A stretch of DNA of 10,263 bases from WLNJ01 sp037131165 (GTDB lineage: Bacteria; Actinomycetota; Thermoleophilia; Solirubrobacterales; Solirubrobacteraceae). The position numbers were made by a program, and so were the translations under genes. The stretch is from the NCBI GenBank assembly GCA_037131165.1, contig JBAXRO010000067.1, positions 1 through 10,263 on the forward strand, in the 5' to 3' direction. Shown here one piece after another: positions 5,807 through 10,263 of this stretch. The notes under the pieces were generated by a model. It had not been told where the DNA came from, did not search any database, and saw only the letters and a list, made by a program, of their open reading frames with translations. Position 1 is the first letter of the stretch, and every line of letters begins with the position of its first letter.

Positions 5807-6099
5807 GACTCGAGGCCTTCGAGGTGCTCGACGAGGTCGTCGAGCGAGGCGTGGGTCGTCGTGCGACCTGCTTTGACGTCGGCGTCCGCCTCCCGCTCCA
5901 TCTCCTGCCAGCGCTCCGACCAGAACCAACGCTGGTCGGCAGCGACCGGCAGCGTCGGCCTGAGCTCGATCACACCGTCGTCGCGCTCGACCAGCTCGAC
6001 CTGTGCGCCGGGCTCGTCGAGGTGATGTCGTCGCCGGAGTTCTGCCGGGAGAGCGACTGTGCCGCGACTCTGCACTGCCAGGAAGAAGCGATCTGCCAT
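5803..6099 (-). CDS. AbrB/MazE-type antitoxin
   Basis: Residues of about 5-48 form an AbrB/SpoVT-like swapped-hairpin DNA-binding domain: FLAVQSRGTVALPAELRRRH, then PGAQVELVERDDGVIELRP. The C-terminus (about 55-98) is acidic and helical (WQEMEREADADVKAGR, then LDDLVEHLEGLES), as expected of a flexible toxin-neutralising tail. The protein should bind and inhibit the toxin encoded next and repress its own promoter. I chose ATG 6099 (98 residues); a GTG at 6105 is in frame and would add two residues. There is no Shine-Dalgarno, and TAGGCT lies 7 nt upstream, suggesting a leaderless message. The stop overlaps the toxin start by 4 nt. The gene follows the HD gene after a 105-nt gap, so the pair is likely an independent transcription unit that can also be read from upstream. 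Confidence 0.8.
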   Translation of the reverse strand: MADRFFLAVQSRGTVALPAELRRRHHLDEPGAQVELVERDDGVIELRPTLPVAADQRWFWSERWQEMEREADADVKAGRTTTHASLDDLVEHLEGLES

Positions 6100-6106
6100 A
6101 CGCACA

Positions 6107-6150
6107 AGCCTACCCTATGATGCCGCTTTGCAGTTAAGCTGCTTTGCGGC
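6107..6150 (-). promoter_or_regulatory. Promoter/operator region of the toxin-antitoxin pair
   Basis: TAGGCT (6112-6107) lies 7 nt before the ATG at 6099, with TTAACT (6137-6132) 19 nt further up as a weak -35. The region is more AT-rich than its surroundings. It carries a direct repeat GCTTTGC (6124-6130 and 6140-6146 on the plus strand) around the TTAA core, bounded by GCC and GGC. That is a plausible autoregulation site for the AbrB-type antitoxin. Confidence 0.35.
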
Positions 6151-6204
6151 TCACTTGGCGCAGCCACTTGCCGGAGATGTGACAGTCCGTGTCCGATCCG
6201 CAGC

Positions 6205-6789
6205 TCAGTCGAGGGCTTCGAGCCGCGCGACCACGGCTGTGAGCTCGGCGCTCAACTGCGAATCGGGCAGCCTGCGCTCGAAGACCTCAGCGAGCGAGCG
6301 GTAGTACCAGAGGGTCTCTTCACGGCTGGCGCTGAAGCGATCCCACACGGCGGGGCCGACGTCGCCGTGGTCAAGGGCGATCGACCGCGCGTTGTGGAGC
6401 TTGTCGGCGCAGCTCACCAGCAGGGTCGAGGCGTCAGCGGACTCGAGGTGGTCGAGATAGTCCTGCTTGCGCTTCTTCCACGGTGGCTTGGGGACCTCGT
6501 CGGTGTCCGAGCATGCCCAGACGATCCCGGCGACCCTGTCGCCGAACTCTGAGCGGATCCGCTCGAGCGTCTCCTTGCCGCCCTGGTCCTCGACCGCGTC
6601 GTGGAGCAGCGCTGCGATCACCTCGTCCTCGTCTCCACCCGAGTCGATCACGAGGCTCGCGACACCGAGCAGGTGCCCGAGGTAGGGGGTCGGGGTGCGC
6701 TTGCGGCTCTGGTTGGAGTGCAGCTCGACCGTCAGGGTGAGCGCCTCGGCGAAGCGCCCGGCAAGCAAGGGGGAGGGGGCAAGGCTCAT
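6205..6789 (-). CDS. RelA/SpoT-type HD-domain hydrolase (MESH1-like small alarmone hydrolase)
   Basis: The 194 residues follow the stand-alone HD hydrolase plan of RelA/SpoT and MESH1, which removes pyrophosphate from (p)ppGpp using Mn2+. The N-terminal helix FAEALTLTVELHSNQSRKRT-PY matches the A...H..Q.RK.T..PY pattern. Metal and catalytic residues are all present: H39, H63-D64 (ALLHDAVED), E67-D68, D129 (SCADKLHNAR) and N133. The spacings of 24 (H to H) and 65 (D to D) are close to those of known Rel hydrolase domains, and the block EFGDRVAGIV.A.SD is also conserved. No synthetase domain is attached, so it would be hydrolase only. The ATG at 6789 overlaps the stop of the 171-residue gene as ATGA, so the two are co-translated. 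A crippled copy sits at 1809-1915. The substrate could be another nucleotide; the fold assignment is firm, the alarmone role likely. Confidence 0.88.
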   Translation of the reverse strand: MSLAPSPLLAGRFAEALTLTVELHSNQSRKRTPTPYLGHLLGVASLVIDSGGDEDEVIAALLHDAVEDQGGKETLERIRSEFGDRVAGIVWACSDTDEVPKPPWKKRKQDYLDHLESADASTLLVSCADKLHNARSIALDHGDVGPAVWDRFSASREETLWYYRSLAEVFERRLPDSQLSAELTAVVARLEALD

Positions 6790-7301
6790 CGGGTGGGTCC
6801 CGACCCTGCGTCGGCTGCGCGCCTAAGCCGCTCGTACTCCTCGCGGCTGATCGTCACACTCCCGCCGCCCGGTGACTCCTCCCAGGAGACACCGTCGACG
6901 ACGTCGTCTCGCACCTGATCGCTCGCCGGCGCAGCACCACCACGGAGGATCTCTGTCAGGCGACTCTGCACCTTGCCGAGGACCCACTGGGCCTGGCGGT
7001 TGTCTCGGTAGGCCCTCTCGAGCAGCATCACGACGGCGAGGCGCTCCTCGAAGGTCCATCCGTACTCACCGCTCGCACCGCGGCCCTTCGCCCTCGCCCC
7101 GGCGAGCTGCTGCAGGCGGGCGCTCTCATCGGGAGTCATGCCGCCCTGGGAATCGGCGTGGTCGATCAGGATCCGCAGTCCGCGGTCGAGCACTGGGCGA
7201 AGCAGCGGTTTGATCTTCTCGCGGTTCTCGATCGCGAGCATCAGCAGGGCAAGACCCCGCTTGACGGCCGCTTTCTGGAGGAATGCGGGGATCGGTGCCA
7301 T
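6786..7301 (-). CDS. Helical protein of unknown function coupled to the HD hydrolase (171 aa)
   Basis: I do not recognise it. The N-terminal part (1-45) is amphipathic and basic (MAPIPAFLQKAAVKRGLALL, then ENREKIKPLLRPVLDRGLRI). The middle (80-120) is helical with GWTFEERLAVVMLLERAYRDNRQAQWVLGKVQ, and the C-terminus is acidic and probably disordered (ASDQVRDDVVDGVSWEE) before a final helix, ISREEYERLRRAAD. No signal peptide is present and no catalytic motif is evident. ATG 7301 is preferred over the much longer frame that opens at 7577, because that extension is antisense to the signal peptide of the 3D-domain gene. GTG 7304 is an alternative. TACCCT at 7315-7310 suggests a leaderless start. 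Its stop overlaps the HD start by 4 nt, so the products are made together and probably act in one process. Confidence 0.7.
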   Translation of the reverse strand: MAPIPAFLQKAAVKRGLALLMLAIENREKIKPLLRPVLDRGLRILIDHADSQGGMTPDESARLQQLAGARAKGRGASGEYGWTFEERLAVVMLLERAYRDNRQAQWVLGKVQSRLTEILRGGAAPASDQVRDDVVDGVSWEESPGGGSVTISREEYERLRRAADAGSGPTR

Positions 7302-7309
7302 CACGCTTG

Positions 7310-7315
7310 AGGGTA
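7310..7315 (-). promoter_or_regulatory. Possible -10 box of a leaderless message for the gene at 7301
   Basis: TACCCT on the minus strand ends 8 nt before the ATG at 7301 and 5 nt before a GTG at 7304. No Shine-Dalgarno is present and no convincing -35 was found. The 100-bp gap to 7402 must also hold the divergent promoter of the 3D-domain gene, which I could not identify. Confidence 0.25.
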
Positions 7316-7401
7316 GAGGGACATTCACTATTCCGGTCGCATCCGTGCAGGCGAACCTGACTCGGAGGACGGCGGGCAGGTCATGTCGAAAGGCAAGCGA
7401 C

Positions 7402-8262
7402 ATGAGGAGCGAGAAGGGAACAGCAAGCTGCCGCCGGCTGGTCGCCGCAGCCGTCGCATTGGGCTGTCTCGCGCTCGCGCCGCAGGCCGCGACCGCAGCG
7501 TCCTCGGGCGGGGCGACCCCCGGCACCGTCAAGCCGCCGACATCCGGCTCGGCGCCGCCAGCGGGCAAGATCGTCAAGTCGCCGAAGTTCCCGATCGCCT
7601 CGGCGACCTGGCTGGACGGCTTCTACCTGACCGAGTACTGGTCCGCTCCGGAACGCTGGTACCGCGGCGAGCGCGTGTCCGTCCCCGGTCTCTCGAAGAA
7701 GTACAGGGTCGACTTCCTCTACTCGGCAACCGGAGTCGCGATGCAGGGCGACGGACTCGCGATGGACGGAACCCACATCCACATGTCGACCCTGATCCGC
7801 GGCTACGTGACCAAGCGTGCCCGCCCGCTGAGCGAAGGCGCCCCCTACTGGTCGACCGAGTACTACTGGCTCAACTCGGCAGGGGAGATCACGTTCCCGC
7901 TCGAGGCCGGCGGCTGGTCGAACGGACCTTCGGCCGACAGGCAAGGCAAACCGAAGGTCGGCCCGGTGCGGGCCGTGTTCGCGACCGGCCCGTCGCTCGG
8001 CTCCTCGGGCCTCGTGATCAAGCCGCTGCGCTCGATCGCGGTTGACCCGAAGGTCGTCCCGTACCGCAGCGCGGTCTGGCTGCCCGCCTATAACCGCTGG
8101 TTCTGTGCGGCCGACACGGGCGGCGCGATCAAGGGCCGCCACTTCGACGTCTTCCGCAGCGCTCCGGCCACCCGTGACAGCGGCAACTCCCGCTACGGGC
8201 AGACGGTCTACGTGCTGCCGCCGGCAGCTGCCCGGCTGCTGCAGCCGCTGGCCTGCGCCTGA
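7402..8262 (+). CDS. Secreted 3D-domain protein, probable cell-wall enzyme (286 aa)
   Basis: Residues 1-32 form a Sec signal peptide (RR near the N-terminus, hydrophobic VAAAVALGCLALAPQ, then ATA-AS). C22 does not sit in a proper lipobox, so it is probably not a lipoprotein. A Pro/Ser/Gly linker (35-58) follows, then an unassigned middle region with YYW/GDG-type motifs (68-190). The C-terminus (about 200-272) is a 3D domain, named for three Asp: D215 in AVDPKVVPYRS, D238 in CAADTGGAIKG and D249 in RHFDVF. In MltA-, Rpf/Sps- and YabE-like proteins this fold carries murein lytic transglycosylase activity or is linked to wall remodelling. All three Asp are present. The start ATG 7402 has GAAAGG 8 nt upstream; an ATG at 7383 is in another frame. 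The gene ends before a hairpin at 8290-8314. The exact reaction remains inference. Confidence 0.85.
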   Translation: MRSEKGTASCRRLVAAAVALGCLALAPQAATAASSGGATPGTVKPPTSGSAPPAGKIVKSPKFPIASATWLDGFYLTEYWSAPERWYRGERVSVPGLSKKYRVDFLYSATGVAMQGDGLAMDGTHIHMSTLIRGYVTKRARPLSEGAPYWSTEYYWLNSAGEITFPLEAGGWSNGPSADRQGKPKVGPVRAVFATGPSLGSSGLVIKPLRSIAVDPKVVPYRSAVWLPAYNRWFCAADTGGAIKGRHFDVFRSAPATRDSGNSRYGQTVYVLPPAAARLLQPLACA

Positions 8263-8289
8263 CCGCAGCCCGCTCGCGCCAGTCAGGAA

Positions 8290-8314
8290 CCGCCCGGCGG
8301 TGACGACCGGGCGG
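8290..8314 (+). terminator. Hairpin between the 3D-domain gene and the ADP-ribosylglycohydrolase gene
   Basis: CCGCCCGG (8290-8297), 9-nt loop, then CCGGGCGG (8307-8314): a perfect 8-bp GC stem 28 nt after the stop at 8262. It probably ends the upstream message. It lies only 2 nt before the GTG at 8317, so it could also limit translation of the next gene if that message is read through. No T-run follows. Confidence 0.6.
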
Positions 8315-8316
8315 CT

Positions 8317-9435
8317 GTGAGTGTCGAACACCCCCACACAGAACGACCCGGCGAGCCGCCGCTCGAGGAGAGGATGCGCGGCTCGATCATCGCGGGCGCA
8401 GTCGGTGATGCGCTCGGGGCTGCGGTCGAGTTCCAGACGATCGAGGAGATCCGCAAGGCGCACGGGCCGGCCGGAGTGACCGGACCGCTGCCCGCCTACG
8501 GCCAGGAGTTCGCGATCACCGACGACACCCAGATGCTGCTGTTCACGGCAGAGGGCCTGATCCGCTGCCTCGTGCGATTCCGAAACAAGGGGATCGGACC
8601 CGACCACATCACGCTGCTCGACTGTGCCTACCGCCGCTGGCTGCACACCCAGGGAGAGGAGCCGCCCGGCTGGGACGAGTTGACCGACAGCGGCTGGCTG
8701 CACCACGAACCGGGGATGCACTCGGTCAGGGCGCCGGGTCATACCTGCCTGAGTGCCGTCCGCGACAGCAGGGTCGGCAAGGTCGGAGAGCCGCTCAACG
8801 ACAGCAAGGGCTGCGGGACCGTGATGAGGATCGCTCCGGTCGGCCTGCTCGAGCCGTACATCGCATCCGAGAACCGGTTCGAGATGGCAGCCGACATCGC
8901 TGCCCTTACCCACGGCCACCCGACGGGCCAGATCGCTGCCGGCGCCCTCGCCGTGATCATCAGCCGGATCTGCCTCGGCTGGGGCCTCCGCGACTCGATC
9001 GACTACGCGATCGAAGACATCCGCAAACGCGACTCGGCGCGGGAGACCGTCGAAGCCATCGAAGCTGCCCTCTCTCTGTTCAGGAGCGGGCGGGAGCCCG
9101 GCCCGGATGTGGTCGAGGAACTCGGCGGGGGTTGGGTCGCCGAAGAGGCCCTCGCGATCGCGCTCTACTGCTCGCTCGTCTCCCGTGACGTGCGCTCCGG
9201 TCTGCTGCTCGCCGTCAACCACAGCGGCGACAGCGACAGCACCGGTGCGATCACAGGCAACATCCTCGGCGCGCTCCACGGGGCGGCGGCGGTCCCGCAG
9301 GAGTGGGTTGCGCTGCTCGACCAGCGCGAGACGGTCGAGATGATCGCGACCGACTGGGTCACCGCGTTCATCCATGGGACCGGGTCCAACGACACCGAGC
9401 AGGAAGTGTTCGCCTCGGCCTACCCGGGCTGGTAG
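8317..9435 (+). CDS. ADP-ribosylglycohydrolase family protein
   Basis: This is a member of the DraG/ARH family, which uses two metal ions to remove ADP-ribose from proteins or other acceptors. The family blocks are present in order: MRGSIIAGAVGDALGAAVEF (20-39), the metal motif TDDTQM (68-73), SKGCGTVMRIAP (163-174), HGHPTGQIAAGA (199-210), and the second metal motif HSGDSDSTGAITGNILGALHG (302-322). The length of 372 is normal and no key residue is missing. I give GTG 8317 as the start; ATG 8374 would begin exactly at MRGS, with GAGGAG only 3 nt before it, and is possible. The GTG start sits right after a hairpin and has no clear ribosome site. The protein appears cytoplasmic. No ADP-ribosyltransferase is visible in the window, so the substrate is unknown. 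Confidence 0.92.
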   Translation: MSVEHPHTERPGEPPLEERMRGSIIAGAVGDALGAAVEFQTIEEIRKAHGPAGVTGPLPAYGQEFAITDDTQMLLFTAEGLIRCLVRFRNKGIGPDHITLLDCAYRRWLHTQGEEPPGWDELTDSGWLHHEPGMHSVRAPGHTCLSAVRDSRVGKVGEPLNDSKGCGTVMRIAPVGLLEPYIASENRFEMAADIAALTHGHPTGQIAAGALAVIISRICLGWGLRDSIDYAIEDIRKRDSARETVEAIEAALSLFRSGREPGPDVVEELGGGWVAEEALAIALYCSLVSRDVRSGLLLAVNHSGDSDSTGAITGNILGALHGAAAVPQEWVALLDQRETVEMIATDWVTAFIHGTGSNDTEQEVFASAYPGW

Positions 9436-9453
9436 CGGCGGCGACAGCGCCGC
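9435..9453. terminator. Hairpin between convergent genes
   Basis: GCGGCG (9435-9440), 7-nt loop, then CGCCGC (9448-9453), followed by ACGTTTCGG. The 6-bp GC stem begins at the last base of the stop at 9435 and lies in the 50-nt gap to the convergent stop at 9486. It is a plausible shared terminator. Confidence 0.4.
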
Positions 9454-9485
9454 ACGTTTCGGCCGGCGGTTGCTCTTCGCGGCGG

Positions 9486-10263
9486 CTACCTGAAGCGGAG
9501 TTTCTTGCTGTTCGCTGTGCCCTTGGTGGCGCCCTTGGCCGGGGTCACTGTCGCGAGCCAGGTGCCCTTCGTGAGTTTCACGCTGCAGGAGCGGCGAGCG
9601 AGTTTCTTCCTGCCTTGCTTGATCGTGACGTTCTTGCATTTCCCGGTCTTGGTCTTTCGACCCTGCTTCGCGGTCAGCTTGTACGTGACCCCTCTGACCG
9701 GGGTAATCAGAGCGGTAGCTGTCGTTGCTCTCGCTGACGATGACCACTTGACAGCTGGTCTCGCGGGAGCCGGATTCGCGGTCGCCACAACAGGCCACGG
9801 TGCCAGCAGCCTTCCGTCGGTTCCAACTGCCGCCGCGTAGGTTCGTGTGGTGCCACCAGCGGTGGTGAAGTCGCCGCCGATGTAGACGGTCGAGCCCGAA
9901 ACGGCAATCGCGGCTGCGGTGTTGTTGAGGTTTGGGTTCCAACTTGGCTGGAGCGTTCCGTTGGTCCCAACTGCTGCCGCATAGTTCCGTTCCGTGCCAC
10001 CAGCGGTGGTGAACCAGCCGCCGAGGTAGACGGTCGAGCCTGAAACACCAAGCGCGTAGACGCTTCTGCCGAGGTCTGGGTTCCAGGTCGCGAGCGTTCC
10101 GTCGGTTTCAACAGCTGCCGCACGGTTGCGCGTCGTGCCGCCGGCGGTGGTGAACCGGCCGCCGAGGTAGACGGTCGAGCCCGCAACCACAAGCGCGTAG
10201 ACATCGCCGTTGAGGTTTGGGTTCCAACTTGGCTGGAGCGTTCCGTTGGTCCCAACTGCTGCC
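9486..10263 (-). CDS. Secreted DUF5122-like beta-propeller protein (5' end outside window)
   Basis: The minus-strand frame is open from the right edge to TAG at 9486; the apparent start at 10190 is internal, because the same repeat continues upstream of it. The first part holds blades of 47-48 residues with the core GSTVYLGG.FTTAGGT.RN.AAAV.T.GTL...WNP.L. This resembles the DUF5122/Delta-60-type propeller repeats common in secreted actinobacterial proteins. After the last blade (AAAVGTDGRLLAPWPV) comes a linker, then a C-terminal domain of about 85 residues that is very basic, with two Cys (KTGKCKNVTIKQGRKKLARR, then SCSVKLTKGTWLATVTP). Lys/Arg-rich tails of this kind recur in Thermoleophilia secreted proteins and may bind the cell wall; that is inference. 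The gene converges on the ADP-ribosylglycohydrolase gene. Its signal peptide and remaining blades lie beyond the window. Confidence 0.85.
   Translation of the reverse strand, partial: AAVGTNGTLQPSWNPNLNGDVYALVVAGSTVYLGGRFTTAGGTTRNRAAAVETDGTLATWNPDLGRSVYALGVSGSTVYLGGWFTTAGGTERNYAAAVGTNGTLQPSWNPNLNNTAAAIAVSGSTVYIGGDFTTAGGTTRTYAAAVGTDGRLLAPWPVVATANPAPARPAVKWSSSARATTATALITPVRGVTYKLTAKQGRKTKTGKCKNVTIKQGRKKLARRSCSVKLTKGTWLATVTPAKGATKGTANSKKLRFR
9924..10263. repeat. Alternating coding repeat with a 55-nt exact duplicate
   Basis: Bases 9924-9978 and 10209-10263 are identical over 55 nt and lie 285 bp (95 codons, two blades) apart. The equivalent stretch of the blade between them differs at many positions. 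The pattern is therefore A-B-A, not a simple tandem array. The second copy runs into the window edge, so the identity may extend further. Confidence 0.85.

Noticed and set aside
7302..7577. N-terminal extension of the 171-residue protein
   Set aside because: It is antisense to the 3D-domain gene's signal peptide and leader and shows no conserved character.
7381..9942. An 853-codon open frame on the minus strand
   Set aside because: It is antisense to the 3D-domain and ADP-ribosylglycohydrolase genes and out of frame with the propeller gene. Its sequence is Arg/His/Asp-rich without motifs, which is typical of shadow frames at high GC.
9850..10150. Recurring CCACC-AGC-GGTGG hairpins
   Set aside because: They come from the repeated codons for FTTAGGT in the propeller blades. 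The symmetry follows from the protein repeat.
1..10263. CRISPR array, tRNA, rRNA, insertion sequence or attachment site
   Set aside because: I found no regularly spaced short repeats, no cloverleaf or CCA-ended tRNA-like sequence, no transposase motifs and no flanking direct repeats around the minus-strand cluster.

Overview
The window looks like chromosome from a high-GC Gram-positive actinobacterium. GC is high throughout, codons favour G/C at the third position, and alternative starts (GTG, TTG, probably CTG) are common. Several genes lack a Shine-Dalgarno sequence but have a TANNNT box 7-8 nt before the start. Large secreted proteins with signal peptides, beta-propeller-like repeats, a PKD domain or Lys/Arg-rich tails recall Thermoleophilia (Solirubrobacterales and relatives). 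That placement is inferred from style, not from a marker gene. Coding density is high and no gap exceeds 300 bases.

Layout. 1-1334 (minus) is the 5' part of a secreted protein with an Asp-rich calcium-loop-like segment; it runs off the left edge and has a good promoter at 1396-1424. 1438-1728 (minus) is a 96-residue protein of unknown function (copy A). 1809-1915 (minus) is a decayed remnant of the HD-hydrolase gene that is intact at 6205-6789. 1974-3560 (plus) is a secreted, probably beta-propeller, protein ending in a PKD domain. 3673-5072 (plus) is a phosphate-transport operon: a PiT permease overlapped by a two-helix membrane protein, with a PHO-box-like direct repeat upstream and a hairpin terminator at 5074-5100.

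5114-7301 (minus) is the most accessory-looking part. In transcription order it holds a 171-residue unknown protein, a RelA/SpoT-type HD hydrolase coupled to it by an ATGA overlap, an AbrB/MazE-like antitoxin, a RelE/ParE-like toxin whose only sensible start is CTG, and a second 95-residue protein (copy B) about 54% identical to copy A. Copy A lies beside an HD remnant and copy B beside the whole HD gene, so an HD-plus-small-protein unit seems to have been duplicated. One copy kept the HD gene and carries the toxin-antitoxin pair between its members; the other lost the HD active site through an in-frame deletion of about 324 bp plus a 1-nt frameshift.

7402-8262 (plus) is a secreted 3D-domain protein, probably cell-wall acting. 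8317-9435 (plus) is an ADP-ribosylglycohydrolase. 9486-10263 (minus) is the 3' part of a secreted DUF5122-like propeller protein with near-identical DNA repeats; it runs off the right edge.

Functionally the window mixes surface or secreted proteins, phosphate uptake, and a set of likely stress-signalling genes (alarmone-type hydrolase, toxin-antitoxin, ADP-ribose removal). Only the 171-residue protein with the HD gene, the antitoxin with the toxin, and pit with its small partner are physically coupled by overlap; any wider cooperation is inference.
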